A DNA stretch of 64,000 nt from AC-32 sp963821495 (GTDB lineage: Bacteria > Actinomycetota > Thermoleophilia > Gaiellales > Gaiellaceae). The first letter of the stretch is position 1. Each line of letters starts with the position of its first letter. Below are positions 8,270 through 17,703 of this stretch, one piece after another. The DNA lies in the NCBI GenBank assembly GCA_963821495.1, contig CAWGEA010000003.1, positions 496,001-560,000 on the forward strand. The letters are read 5' to 3'. The notes beneath the pieces are model-generated. The model did not search any database. It was not told where the DNA came from and saw only the letters and a list, made by a program, of their open reading frames with translations. Made by a program: the position numbers and the translations under genes.

Positions 8270-9111
8270 CGGAGCGCCGCTCCCGCCTGCTCGGGGGTCT
8301 GCGCCTCGAAGGCGAGGGCGCGCGCGGGGTCGCGATCGCGCTCCTGAGCACCGCCGTCTTCCTCACGGTCGTGATCGTCGCCGTGACCCGGTCGGCCGGC
8401 TGGCCGGAGGTCAAGCGCACCTTCTTCGACTGGGGAGACATCTCGAGCTCGTTCCCGGACATCGCACGGGCGTTCGTCCTGAACGTGAAGATCTTCCTCG
8501 TCTGCGAGGTCTGCATCCTGATCCTCGCGCTCGTGCTCGCGGTCATGCGCAGCCTGCGCGGGCCCGTCTTCTTCCCGCTGCGAGCGCTCGCGATCATCTA
8601 CTCCGACCTCGCCCGCGGGATCCCGACGATTCTCGTGATCGCGCTGCTCGGCTTCGGCGCGCCGGCGCTCCAGCTGACGGGCGTGCCGCGCTCCCGCGTC
8701 TTCTGGGCGGGCGTCGGCCTGATCCTCGTCTACAGCGGCTACGTGGCAGAGGTCTACCGCGCCGGGATCGAGTCGGTGCACCCGAGCCAGGAGGCAGCCG
8801 CCCGCTCGCTCGGGCTCTCGCGCTTCCAGGCGCTCCGGCGCGTGATCCTGCCGCAGGCGATCCGGCGCGTGATCCCGCCGCTGCTGAACGACTTCATCGG
8901 CCTCCAGAAGGACACCGCGCTCGTCGGGACGCTGGGCGTGATCGAGGCCTTCAACCAGTCGCAGATCGACTCGAGCGCGACCTTCACCTACGGCTCCTAC
9001 CTCGCCGCGGCCGCGCTCTTCGTCGCGATCACGATCCCGCTCGCGCGGCTGACCGACTGGCTGATCGCGCGCGACCGGAGCCGTCGCCAGGCGGCGGGCG
9101 TGGCGGCATGA
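8230..9111 (+). CDS. Amino-acid ABC transporter permease (HisM/GlnP family)
   Basis: A 293-aa permease with about five membrane segments and the coupling motif EAARSLGLSRFQALRRVILP, the family signature. The loop SDLARGIPTILV is also conserved. The only usable start is GTG at 8230, which overlaps the binding-protein gene by 40 bases; no ATG or GTG exists between the upstream stop and the first helix. Its stop overlaps the ATPase ATG (ATGA). It is expected to work as a homodimer because only one permease gene is present. Confidence 0.88.
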   Translation: MASEGDRRADPEVAERRSRLLGGLRLEGEGARGVAIALLSTAVFLTVVIVAVTRSAGWPEVKRTFFDWGDISSSFPDIARAFVLNVKIFLVCEVCILILALVLAVMRSLRGPVFFPLRALAIIYSDLARGIPTILVIALLGFGAPALQLTGVPRSRVFWAGVGLILVYSGYVAEVYRAGIESVHPSQEAAARSLGLSRFQALRRVILPQAIRRVIPPLLNDFIGLQKDTALVGTLGVIEAFNQSQIDSSATFTYGSYLAAAALFVAITIPLARLTDWLIARDRSRRQAAGVAA

Positions 9112-9851
9112 GCGCGCTCGAGCTACTGGGCGTCCACAAGTCGTTCGGCGACAACGAGGTGCTGCGCGGGATCGACCTGGAGGTCTCCGAGCACGAGGTC
9201 GTGTGCCTGATCGGCGCCTCCGGCTCCGGCAAGTCGACCCTCCTGCGCTGCGTGAATCTGCTCGAGCGCCTCGACGCAGGCCGCATCTGGCTCGGCGACG
9301 AGGAGATCACACGCCGCGGCGTGGACGTGAACGCCGTCCGCCGACGGATCGGGATCGTCTTCCAGGCGTTCAACCTCTTCCCGCACATGACCGTCCTGCG
9401 CAACGTCACGCTCGCGCCGCGCAACGTGCTCAGGCTCTCGCGCCGGGAGGCGGAGTCGCGCGGGCTCGAGCTGCTCGCGCGCTTCGGGCTCGCGGACCGG
9501 CGGGACGAGTACCCGGACCGGCTCTCGGGCGGCCAGCAGCAGCGGGTCGCGATCGTGCGTGCACTGGCGATGCAGCCCGAGCTGATGCTGCTGGACGAGG
9601 TCACGAGCGCGCTCGACCCCGAGCTCGTCGCGGAGGTGCTGAACGTGATCCGCGAGCTGGCCGAAGGGGGCATGACGATGCTGATCGCGACCCACGAGAT
9701 GAGCTTCGCGCGCGACATCGCGAGCCGCGTCTGCTTCCTCGACGAGGGTCTGATCCACGAGCAGGGCCCGCCGCACGAGATCTTCGCGAGCCCGAAGGAG
9801 CCGCGAACGCAGCAGTTCCTCGAGCGGATCATCGAGGCGGGAAGGCTCTAG
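9108..9851 (+). CDS. Amino-acid ABC transporter ATP-binding protein (GlnQ family)
   Basis: A 247-aa nucleotide-binding subunit with Walker A GASGSGKST, Q-loop FQAFNLFPHMT, signature LSGGQQQRVAI, Walker B LMLLDEVTSALDPE and the switch His in IATHEMSFA. All key residues are present and the length matches GlnQ/HisP. It is the third gene of the transporter operon, coupled to the permease by an ATGA overlap. The DUF2007 gene follows without any gap. Confidence 0.95.
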   Translation: MSALELLGVHKSFGDNEVLRGIDLEVSEHEVVCLIGASGSGKSTLLRCVNLLERLDAGRIWLGDEEITRRGVDVNAVRRRIGIVFQAFNLFPHMTVLRNVTLAPRNVLRLSRREAESRGLELLARFGLADRRDEYPDRLSGGQQQRVAIVRALAMQPELMLLDEVTSALDPELVAEVLNVIRELAEGGMTMLIATHEMSFARDIASRVCFLDEGLIHEQGPPHEIFASPKEPRTQQFLERIIEAGRL

Positions 9852-10076
9852 GTGGCCGATCTCGCCGTGCTGGAGGTCGTCGGCTCCGAGCCGGAGGCCG
9901 AGATCATCCTTGCGCTGCTCCGCAGCGAAGGTATTTCGTGCATCGCCCCGAAGACGAACTTCGCGGTCGGCCTCGCCGATGCGGCGGCGAGCGCGGCGGG
10001 CCCGCGCGAGATCCTCGTGCACGCAGAGAACCTCGCGCGGGCCCGCGCGATCCTCGAGCAGCAGCCGCCCGTCTAG
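9852..10076 (+). CDS. DUF2007-type small protein
   Basis: A 74-aa cytosolic protein whose pattern (VLEVVGSEPEAEIILALLRSEG, then ILVHAENLARARAIL) fits the DUF2007/putative signal-transducing family, a ferredoxin-like fold. The GTG starts on the base after the ATPase stop, so it is the last gene of the amino-acid transporter operon. It may be a regulatory partner, but no function is established. Its TAG shares CTAG with the stop of the opposing gene. Confidence 0.75.
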   Translation: MADLAVLEVVGSEPEAEIILALLRSEGISCIAPKTNFAVGLADAAASAAGPREILVHAENLARARAILEQQPPV

Positions 10077-10642
10077 TTCTGCGAGACCCCGTCGAGCAGG
10101 GCCCAGTTCGCGGCGAGCGCCGATTCGGCCAGGCGCACGAGCCGCGGGTCGTCGCGGCCCTCGAGCGCCGTGCGGGCCTCGGCTGCGTGCTCGTGGTCGC
10201 GCTCGCCGTGGACGGCGAAGTACTCGACCGCGGGCGAGTCGTCCGAGAACCCGTAGTGGTCGAGCAGGCCGCGCAGCTTCGTCTCCGAGATCGCCGGCTG
10301 GCCGGCCTCGATCGCGTACAGGATCGCGGCGGCGCCGAGCTCGTCGTCGGCGGCTGCCCAGGCGGTCGCGCAGCAGCGGGTCTGCGGGAGCGGCTCGCTC
10401 GCGTCGGTGCCGAGCGCGGAGGCGAAGTCGTCCCAGAGCGCGATGTGCGCGGCCTCCTCGTCGGCGTGCATCCGCGCGGTACGGGCGGCGCGCGCCAGGG
10501 CGACGACGGCGTGGCGGTACTCGCCGGCGTAGCGCGCCAGCTCCTCGCGCGTCAGCTCACCCTTTTCCCAGCGCGTGTAGAACGGATGCTCGAGCACGTT
10601 CCAGCGCTCCCTCGCCGCGTCGATCCCTTCGATCACGTCCAT
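10073..10642 (-). CDS. Heme-oxygenase-like (TenA/PqqC/CADD-type) putative metal oxidase
   Basis: A 189-aa all-helical protein of the TenA/PqqC/HO-like superfamily: EHPFYTRWEKGELT at the start, then YRHAVVALARAA, ADEEAAHIALWDDF, and HGERDHEHAAEA near the end. The E..H and H...D..H patterns could supply ligands of a di-iron site as in HO-like diiron oxidases such as CADD, but the substrate is unknown. ATG at 10642 is chosen because GGGAGGAGC lies just before it; an ATG seven codons upstream lacks such a site. Confidence 0.75.
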   Translation of the reverse strand: MDVIEGIDAARERWNVLEHPFYTRWEKGELTREELARYAGEYRHAVVALARAARTARMHADEEAAHIALWDDFASALGTDASEPLPQTRCCATAWAAADDELGAAAILYAIEAGQPAISETKLRGLLDHYGFSDDSPAVEYFAVHGERDHEHAAEARTALEGRDDPRLVRLAESALAANWALLDGVSQN

Positions 10643-10700
10643 CCTGAGCTCCTCCCGTCGCATGACCCCGTCTTGCGATCCTAACCTCGCAAGCCGACGA

Positions 10701-10720
10701 GGGCGGCCGCCGAGCCGCCC
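10701..10720 (-). terminator. GC hairpin downstream of the exporter operon
   Basis: GGGCGGC and GCCGCCC (7-base stem, 6-base loop) lie 24 bases beyond the stop of the FtsX-like permease gene. There is no T-run, as is common for actinobacterial terminators. Confidence 0.45.
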
Positions 10721-10743
10721 CCGTCTTGTCCACCAGCCCCTCG

Positions 10744-13299
10744 TTACTCGTACTGCAGCGCGGAGAGGACATCGAGCCGCGACGCGCGCCGGGCCGGCGC
10801 GACCGCCGCGAGGATCCCGGCCACGATCGCCGTGACAGTAAAGGCCGCGATCGAGACCACCGGGAAGGAGAAGGCGACGCCGTACTTGCCGACCGCGTGC
10901 GTCACCGCGGCCGCCAGCAGGATTCCGAGCGGGAGGCCGAGCGCGGCGCCGATCAGCGCCGTGATCACGCTCTCGTGCCGAACCATGCGGCGGGCCTGCC
11001 GGCGCGTGAGGCCGACCGCCCGCAGCATCCCGAGCTCGCGCGTCCGTTCGAAGACCGAGAGCACCAGCGTGTTCACCATCCCGAAGAGGCTCACGACCAC
11101 CGAGAGCGCCAGCAGCACGTAGAGCAGGTTCGTCATCGTCGAGATCCAGGACGACTGGCTGGTGACGTACTCGTCCTCGCTCTCGATCTTCGTGTCCGGG
11201 AAGGCGGCAAGCGAGTGCTCCAGGGTCGAGCGGGAAACGCTGCCGTTGATCAGCGTGAGCTGGTTCGAGGGCCGCTCGAAGGTGCGGTCGAACGCCTGCT
11301 GCGAGATCACGACGCCGCCGAGCAGCTCGTACAGGCGCGGCGGCTGGAAGACGCCGACGACCTTCAGCGCGAGCGGCTTGCCGGAGGGGGTGCGCAACGT
11401 GAACGGGTCGCCCAGGTGCAGGTCGTGCTTGCTCGCGAACGAGCGCTTGACGAGGGCGCCGTGGTCGCCGAGGCGGGCGAGAGCGGCCTGCGAGGAGCCG
11501 TCACGCCAGTCGAAGCGGTACAGGCCGGCGACGGTCTGCGGGTCGACGCCGTTCACGGTCGCGTTGGCGTTGCGCACCCGCCCGCGGTCGGAGCGGATGC
11601 TCGTCGAGCGGGTGATGCCGGGGGTCTGCTCGGCCGCGGTGCCGGCCGCCGCGGTGAAGGCCGACCAGCCGTTCTTCGAGCCGATCACCCAGTCGGCGCT
11701 CACCTGCTGGCGCACCGCGCGGTCGACGGAGCCGTGCACGCCCTTGCCGAGCACCGCCACGAACGAGACGAGCGCGAGCCCGATCATCAGCGCGGCCGCG
11801 GTCGCGGCCGTCCGCGCGGGGTTGCGCACGGCATTGCTCGAGGCCAGGTGTCCGGCAGGGCCGCCGATCGTCCTCGCGGGGAAGCCGACGACCTTCGCAA
11901 GCAGCCCGACGAGCGCGGGCGCGAAGCCTGCGACGCCGAGCAGGCCGACCAGCGTGCCGCCCGCGAGCGCGAGCAGGCCCTTGCCGGATCCCAGGTTGCC
12001 GCCGAGCGTCGCGTAGGCGATCAGGGCGATGGCGACCGCGAACAGGGCGAGGCCCGCGATCGGCCCGAGGCGGCGGCGCCGCTCGAGCACTGCCCCCTCG
12101 CGCACCGCGGCGATCGGCGGCACCCGGGTCGCCCGCACGGCCGGCCAGAGCCCTGCGAGCAGGGTGACGATCACGCCGAGCAGCAGCGCGACCTCGAACG
12201 TGCGCGGCGCGTAGACCGGCGAGCTCTGCGGCAGCGAGAGCCCGAGTACGTCGAAGAGCGCCGTCAGACCGCGCGCGAGGCCGATCCCGGCGGCGATCCC
12301 GATCGCGGAGGCGAGCACGCCCAGCGCCAGCGACTCGAGCACGACCACGCGCAGGACCTGGCGACGGGAGGCGCCGAGTGTCCTGAGCGTGGCCAGCTCG
12401 CGCGTCCTCTGGGCGACCGTGATCGAGAGGGTGTTGAAGATCACGAACGCGCCCACGAAGAGCGCGATCCCGCCGAAGCCGAGCAGGAAGCCGCGGATCA
12501 CCGACAGGAACGTCTGGACGTTCTTCTTGTCCGAGCGGGCCTGCTCGTCGCCGGTCTTCACCTGCACGCTGCCGGGGACGACCTGCTCGATCCGTCGCAC
12601 GAGCTCGGCCCGCGCCAGGCCCTTCCTGGCGGCGACCGAGATCGCGGTGAAGCCGTGCAGCTGCAGCAGCCGCTGAGCGGTCGGGATCGTGAAGACGGCG
12701 ATCGTCGCCCCGCCGAGGGTGTCGACGTCGCCGTACTTCGCGACACCCGTGATGTGGAAGCGCTCCCTCGGCCCCTTGGCGGCGGCGTCGATGTAGTCGC
12801 CGACGCCGAAGCCGTGCTTCTCGGCCGTGTTCGAGTCGATCACGACCTCGTGCGGCCCGCTCGCCCAGCGGCCGGCGACCAGGTGCAGCGGGTTGAAGCG
12901 CGGCTGTGAGGGGTCGACGCCGAAGCCGAAGGTGGGGTTGCCGTTGCTCTCGATCGTCTTGCCGTCGCGGTCGATCAGCTTCGTGTTCGTCGTCTCGTTG
13001 TTGAGATCGATGATCGACCCCGCTGCCGCCTGGACCTCGGGCAGACGGCGGATCCGGGCGAGCAGCGAGGTCGAGACGGTGCCGTTGCCGCTGTTCGAGT
13101 AGTCGACCAGCGAGCGCTTGCTCACGACCGCGTCGGTGTTGCGGTACGAGCTGGCGAAGATCGTGTCGAAGGCCTTGGTGATGGTGTCGGTGACGACGAA
13201 GCTGCCGCTCACCATCGCCACGCCGAGCACGATCGCGAGCGCTGTCAGGACGGCGCGGACCGGCCGGGCCGCGAGCCCCTTGAGCGAGACGCGGATCAT
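10744..13299 (-). CDS. ABC transporter permease, FtsX/MacB-like, with two FtsX cores
   Basis: An 851-aa membrane protein. An N-terminal helix (about residues 15-40, LTALAIVLGVAMVSGSFVV) precedes a large extracytoplasmic MacB_PCD domain. A three-helix FtsX block comes near residues 270-390 (TLRTLGASRRQVL motif), a second periplasmic domain lies around 510-720, and a second FtsX block (MLRAVGLTRRQARRMVRHE) is at the C-terminus. This single-chain layout is usual in actinobacterial lipoprotein or antimicrobial exporters. ATG at 13299 overlaps the ATPase stop (ATGA). It is expected to drive a mechanical exporter with the upstream ATPase; the cargo is unknown. Confidence 0.92.
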   Translation of the reverse strand: MIRVSLKGLAARPVRAVLTALAIVLGVAMVSGSFVVTDTITKAFDTIFASSYRNTDAVVSKRSLVDYSNSGNGTVSTSLLARIRRLPEVQAAAGSIIDLNNETTNTKLIDRDGKTIESNGNPTFGFGVDPSQPRFNPLHLVAGRWASGPHEVVIDSNTAEKHGFGVGDYIDAAAKGPRERFHITGVAKYGDVDTLGGATIAVFTIPTAQRLLQLHGFTAISVAARKGLARAELVRRIEQVVPGSVQVKTGDEQARSDKKNVQTFLSVIRGFLLGFGGIALFVGAFVIFNTLSITVAQRTRELATLRTLGASRRQVLRVVVLESLALGVLASAIGIAAGIGLARGLTALFDVLGLSLPQSSPVYAPRTFEVALLLGVIVTLLAGLWPAVRATRVPPIAAVREGAVLERRRRLGPIAGLALFAVAIALIAYATLGGNLGSGKGLLALAGGTLVGLLGVAGFAPALVGLLAKVVGFPARTIGGPAGHLASSNAVRNPARTAATAAALMIGLALVSFVAVLGKGVHGSVDRAVRQQVSADWVIGSKNGWSAFTAAAGTAAEQTPGITRSTSIRSDRGRVRNANATVNGVDPQTVAGLYRFDWRDGSSQAALARLGDHGALVKRSFASKHDLHLGDPFTLRTPSGKPLALKVVGVFQPPRLYELLGGVVISQQAFDRTFERPSNQLTLINGSVSRSTLEHSLAAFPDTKIESEDEYVTSQSSWISTMTNLLYVLLALSVVVSLFGMVNTLVLSVFERTRELGMLRAVGLTRRQARRMVRHESVITALIGAALGLPLGILLAAAVTHAVGKYGVAFSFPVVSIAAFTVTAIVAGILAAVAPARRASRLDVLSALQYE

Positions 13300-14084
13300 C
13301 GCCCGGTGACCTCCTGCATCGCCGCCAGCACCTCCACCGGCGTCGACTCGGAGACGTCCTTGACGATCAGGCCGTCGGCAATGAAGAGGATCCGGTCGGC
13401 CAGTGCGGCTGCGCGCGGATCGTGCGTCACCATCACGGTCGTCTGGCCCAGCTCGTCCACCGAGCGGCGCAGGAGCTCGAGCACCTCGCCGCTGGAGGCG
13501 GAGTCGAGGTTGCCCGTCGGCTCGTCGGCGAAGACGACCTTCGGCTTCGTGACGAGCGCGCGGGCGAGCGCGACGCGCTGCTGCTGGCCGCCCGAGAGCT
13601 GCGCGGGCCGGTGCGAGCGGCGCTGTCCGAGGCCGAAGGTCTCGAGCAGGCCGTCGACCCACTCGGCGTCCGGCTTGCGGCCGGCGATCGAGAGCGGCAG
13701 GACGACGTTCTCCTCCGCGGTCAGCATCGGGAGGAGGTTGAAGAACTGGAAGACGAAGCCGATCTTCTCGCGCCGCAGCACGGTCAGCTTCTTGTCGTTC
13801 AGGCCGGTGATCTCGACGCCGTCGAGGCGGACGCTGCCGCTCGTCGGCCGGTCGAGCCCGGCGAGGATGTGCATCAGCGTGGACTTGCCCGAGCCGGACG
13901 GGCCCATGATCGCGGTGAGGCGACCGTCGGCCACGTCGAGCGAGACGCCGCGCAGGGCGTCGACCGCGGTGTCGCCCTCGCCGTAGCGGCGCGCGAGGTC
14001 GGTCGCGGAGACCGCGACGGGGTGGGTGGCCGGAGCGGCGACCAGCTCCGGGAGGGCTTCGGCGGCGATGGCTGTGGCGGACAT
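13296..14084 (-). CDS. ABC transporter ATP-binding protein, LolD/MacB type
   Basis: A 262-aa ATPase with Walker A GPSGSGKST, Q-loop FQFFNLLPMLTAEENV, signature LSGGQQQRVALARAL, Walker B VVFADEPTGNLD and H-switch VMVTHDPRAAA. The EPTGNLD motif is diagnostic for the FtsE/LolD/MacB group. ATG at 14084 is preceded by AGGAGAG. It begins the two-gene operon. The start region is back-to-back with the cyclase-LuxR regulator at 14239, so the exporter could be under that regulator's control; this is inference. Confidence 0.93.
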   Translation of the reverse strand: MSATAIAAEALPELVAAPATHPVAVSATDLARRYGEGDTAVDALRGVSLDVADGRLTAIMGPSGSGKSTLMHILAGLDRPTSGSVRLDGVEITGLNDKKLTVLRREKIGFVFQFFNLLPMLTAEENVVLPLSIAGRKPDAEWVDGLLETFGLGQRRSHRPAQLSGGQQQRVALARALVTKPKVVFADEPTGNLDSASSGEVLELLRRSVDELGQTTVMVTHDPRAAALADRILFIADGLIVKDVSESTPVEVLAAMQEVTGR

Positions 14085-14195
14085 GGCTTCTCTCCTGGTG
14101 GGGTGCTGTCTGGCGCCCATCCTGTGCGCGCGCGTCTGCCCTTCGCATCGGGGGCACCCCCAAACTCGCCCCCAAGGTTTTCGCCGCTCTGGCCC

Positions 14196-14201
14196 TACAA
14201 T
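14196..14201 (+). promoter_or_regulatory. -10 box TACAAT
   Basis: TACAAT, a near-consensus sigma-A -10, lies 37 bases before the proposed CTG start of the cyclase-LuxR gene. The -35 region is not distinct. It sits in the 154-base divergent interval. Confidence 0.5.
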
Positions 14202-14238
14202 TCAGCCTCCGGGCCGTAGATCGAGGGGATTTACCGAA

Positions 14239-17200
14239 CTGAGCACACCTGCAGTACGTGAGGCTCCGACCGCGCTGCCCACAGGGACGGTGACTTTCCT
14301 GTTCACCGACATCGAGGGCTCGACACGGCTGCTCAAGAGCCTCGGGCGCGACCGCTACGGCGACGTGCTCGCGACCCACAACCGGCTTCTGCGGACGGCC
14401 TTCGCCGACGGCGGCGGCATGGAGATCGACACGAAGGGCGATTCGTTCTTCGTCGTCTTCCGGAGCGCGGGGTCGGCGGTCGAGGCGGCCGCCGGGGCGC
14501 AGCGCGCGCTGGCCTCCCACGACTGGCCCGAGGACGTGGAGGTGCGCGTCCGGATGGGCCTGCACACCGGCGAGGCGAGCGTCGGCAGCGACGGCTACGT
14601 CGGTCTCGCTGTCCACCAGGCGGCGCGGATCGGCGACGCCGGCCACGGCGGTCAGGTGCTGCTCTCGAGCACGACCGCGATCCTCGTCCGCAGCGAGCTC
14701 GCCGCCGAGCTCGGGCTGCGCGACCTCGGCGAGACGGTGCTGCCCGACATCGACCGGCCGGAGCGGCTCTACCAGCTCGAGGTCCCGGGCCTGCCCACGG
14801 TCTTCCCGCCGCTCTCGACGCGCGAGCGCGAGAAGGCGAAGCCGCGCATGCCGCGCCGGCGCACCGAGGTTCCGGTTGCGACCACCCCGCTGCTGGAGCG
14901 CGAAGCGGAGCTCGCCGCGCTGCACGCCGTCGTCGACGCGGCCTCCTTCGGCGCGGGGCGCGTGGTCGCGATCGAGGGGCGGGCCGGGATGGGGAAGACG
15001 CGGCTCGTGGCCGAGGCGCGCGCGCTCGCGGCCCGGTCCGGCTTCGAGGTGCTCGTCGCCCGCAGCGCCGACCTCGAGCAGGAGTTCGCCTACGGGGTCG
15101 TGCGCCAGCTCTTCGAGCCCTACCTCGCCTCTCTGCCGGCGGAGGAGCGCGACGAGGTGCTCTCCGGGACCGCCTCCCTCGCGCAGCGGCTCTTCGGCGA
15201 CGACGAGCTGACCGGGACGGCTTCGGGCGACGTCTCGTTCGGCGTGCTCCACGGGCTCTACTGGCTCGCCGCGAACATCGCCGCGAGCCGGCCGACGGCG
15301 ATCGTGGTCGACGACCTCCACTGGACCGACGCGCCGACCCTGCGCTGGCTTCTGTTCCTCGGCAGGCGGCTCGAGGGCCTGCCGCTGCTCGTCGTCCTCG
15401 GTCTGCGACCGCCCGAGCAGAGCGTCGAGACCCAGCTGCTGACCGAGCTGATCGCGGATCCGGCCGCGCTCGTGATCCGGCCGACGGCGCTCAGCGAGGG
15501 TGGAGTCGCCGCCCTGGTGGAGCGGGAGTTCGACTGCGAGCCGGATCCGGAGTTCGCGACGGCCTGCTTCGCGGCGACGGGCGGCAACCCGCTCTTCGTG
15601 CGCGCGCTCGTCGACGCCTTGCACGGAGAGGGCGTCGTGCCGAGTGCCGAGAACGCCGCCCGCGTGCACGAGGTCGGCCCTGAGCCGGTGACCCGGGCCG
15701 TGGCGCTGCGGCTCTCGCGCTTGCCGGAGGAGGCGCGGCGGTTCGCGACCGCGGCCGCGGTGCTCGGCGACGGTTCCGACCAGCGCGACGTGGCGGCACT
15801 GGCAGAGCTCGACGACCGCCACCTCTCGACGCTCGCGGCGACCTGGCTTGCTCGCGCCGACCTGCTGCGGGTGTCGATGCCGGTAGTCGAGTTCGTCCAT
15901 CCGGTGGTGCGCGCTGCCGTCTACGAGTCGATCGAGCCCACGCAACGGCTGCTTGCGCACCGGCGCGCCGCGGAGCTGCTGGACAGCTCCCGCGCCGAGC
16001 CCGAGCGGGTCGCGGCGCACGTCGACCTCGTCCCTCCGGCCGGCGACCCGTTCGTCGTCGAGACGCTCCGCGTCGCCGCCGACCACGCGCTCGTCCGCGG
16101 CGCTCCCGAGGTCGCGGTCCGGCACCTGCGCCGCGCGCTCGCCGAGCCCCCGCCCGAGGAGACGCGCGCTGACACCCTGCGCGAGCTCGGGCTGGCCGAG
16201 CAGCGCGTCGACGTCTCGGCCGCCGCCCAGCACCTGCGCGAGGCGCTCGCGGCAACCGACGAGCCACTACGCCACTCGCGCCTGGCGCTGGAGCTCGGCC
16301 GCTCGCTCTTCCGCCTCAACCGCGGCCCCGAGGCCGTGCGCGTCTTCGAGCAGGCGATCGAGCGGCTCGGGGACGGCGAGCCGGAGCTGCGCGAGCTGCT
16401 GGAGGCCGAGCTGATCAACTCGTCCGGCTTCGACTCGGACGTGATCGAGGTCTCGAAGGAGCGGCTCGCCCATGTCGACGAGAGCGCGCTCGTGGGCGAC
16501 GTCGGTCGCGCGGTGATGGTCGCCACGCTGCGCTACTTCGACGCCCGGCACGGGGTCAACCGCGCGGCGGTGGGCGAGCTGGCCGAGCCGAAGATGATCG
16601 CCGCGCTGATCGAGAGCATGCCCTCCGTCGCGATCTCCTGCGCGGTAACGGCGCTCATGTACGCGGAGCTCGACGACGCGATCGACCGCTTCTTCGAGCC
16701 GCTGATGGCGGCGTCGAAGAAGCGGGGCGAGCTGGTCACGCTCTCGAACCTGCTCTGCTTCCGCGGGCTCACGCTGGCCCAGCGCGGCGACCTCGAGGGC
16801 GCGATCCAGGACCTGCGCGAGTCGGACGAGCTCGTCAGCTACCTCCCGAGCCAGCAGGGCGCGATCTACTTCCGCTCGTACCTGGCGGACGTGCTGACCA
16901 ACCGCGGCGAGCTCGACGAGGCCGAGGAGGCGCTCGCGCAGCTCGGCCTGCCCGAGGACGTCGCCGAGAGCGGGCACCTGATCTTCTTCCTCGGCGCGCG
17001 CGGCTGGCTGCGCTACGCGCGGCGGGACTTCGCCGGCGCCGCGGCGGACTTCGACCGGCTGGGCCGCTGCATGGAGGCGTTCGAGATCTGCAATCCCGCC
17101 GTCGTCGCGTGGCGCTCCCACCTCGCGCTGGCGCTGCTCGCACTGGACCGCCGGCAGGAGGCGCTGGAGCTCGCGCGCAAGGAGGTCGAGATCACACGCT

Positions 17201-17703
17201 CGTGGGGAGCGCCCCGGCCGATCGGCGTCGCGCTGCGCGTGCAGGGCCTGGCCGAGGGCGGAGCGCAGGGGATCGAGACGCTGCGCGAGTCGCTGGCGGT
17301 GCTGGAGGGGTCGTCGGCGCAGCTCGAGCGGGCGCGCACGGTCGTCGAGCTCGGCGCCGCGCTGCGGCGAGCAAACAGCCGCGCCGAGGCTCGCGAGCTG
17401 CTGAGGGAAGGGCTCGATTTCGCCGTCCGCTGCGGCTCGCAGCCGCTCGTCGAGCAGGCCGAGGCGGAGCTCGCGGCGACGGGCGCGCGACCGCGGCGGC
17501 TGCTGCTCTCCGGGGTCGAGTCGCTGACGGCGAGCGAGAAGCGGGTGGCGAAGTTCGCGGCCGAGGGGCTCTCGAACAAGGACATCGCCCAGGCGCTCTT
17601 CGTCACGACCAAGACGGTCGAGGTACACCTCAGCAACGTCTATCGCAAGCTCGGGATCGGCTCTCGCACGGAGCTGCCACAGGCCCTCGGCGGGCAGGCC
17701 TGA
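14239..17703 (+). CDS. Adenylate/guanylate cyclase - AAA ATPase - TPR - LuxR regulator
   Basis: A multidomain signalling protein of about 1154 aa. A class III cyclase domain (residues about 15-180) carries the metal Asp in FLFTDIEGSTR and in KGDSFFVVF. An AAA/STAND ATPase has Walker A GRAGMGKTR and Walker B AIVVDDLHWTD. A long TPR-like helical region follows, then a C-terminal LuxR helix-turn-helix (LTASEKRVAKFAAEGLSNKD). No ATG, GTG or TTG exists in frame between the divergent promoter and the cyclase domain. CTG at 14239, with GAGGGG upstream, is the only start that gives a normal N-terminus. It may bind DNA in response to an ATP-dependent switch; the ligand is unknown. Stop and next ATG overlap (TGATG). 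Confidence 0.88.
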   Translation: MSTPAVREAPTALPTGTVTFLFTDIEGSTRLLKSLGRDRYGDVLATHNRLLRTAFADGGGMEIDTKGDSFFVVFRSAGSAVEAAAGAQRALASHDWPEDVEVRVRMGLHTGEASVGSDGYVGLAVHQAARIGDAGHGGQVLLSSTTAILVRSELAAELGLRDLGETVLPDIDRPERLYQLEVPGLPTVFPPLSTREREKAKPRMPRRRTEVPVATTPLLEREAELAALHAVVDAASFGAGRVVAIEGRAGMGKTRLVAEARALAARSGFEVLVARSADLEQEFAYGVVRQLFEPYLASLPAEERDEVLSGTASLAQRLFGDDELTGTASGDVSFGVLHGLYWLAANIAASRPTAIVVDDLHWTDAPTLRWLLFLGRRLEGLPLLVVLGLRPPEQSVETQLLTELIADPAALVIRPTALSEGGVAALVEREFDCEPDPEFATACFAATGGNPLFVRALVDALHGEGVVPSAENAARVHEVGPEPVTRAVALRLSRLPEEARRFATAAAVLGDGSDQRDVAALAELDDRHLSTLAATWLARADLLRVSMPVVEFVHPVVRAAVYESIEPTQRLLAHRRAAELLDSSRAEPERVAAHVDLVPPAGDPFVVETLRVAADHALVRGAPEVAVRHLRRALAEPPPEETRADTLRELGLAEQRVDVSAAAQHLREALAATDEPLRHSRLALELGRSLFRLNRGPEAVRVFEQAIERLGDGEPELRELLEAELINSSGFDSDVIEVSKERLAHVDESALVGDVGRAVMVATLRYFDARHGVNRAAVGELAEPKMIAALIESMPSVAISCAVTALMYAELDDAIDRFFEPLMAASKKRGELVTLSNLLCFRGLTLAQRGDLEGAIQDLRESDELVSYLPSQQGAIYFRSYLADVLTNRGELDEAEEALAQLGLPEDVAESGHLIFFLGARGWLRYARRDFAGAAADFDRLGRCMEAFEICNPAVVAWRSHLALALLALDRRQEALELARKEVEITRSWGAPRPIGVALRVQGLAEGGAQGIETLRESLAVLEGSSAQLERARTVVELGAALRRANSRAEARELLREGLDFAVRCGSQPLVEQAEAELAATGARPRRLLLSGVESLTASEKRVAKFAAEGLSNKDIAQALFVTTKTVEVHLSNVYRKLGIGSRTELPQALGGQA

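Noticed and set aside
10744..16233. A continuous 1829-codon open frame on the minus strand
   Set aside because: Only the part from 13299 to 10744 encodes a recognisable FtsX-like permease. The rest is Arg/Gln-rich antisense translation of the cyclase-LuxR gene and the ATPase gene.
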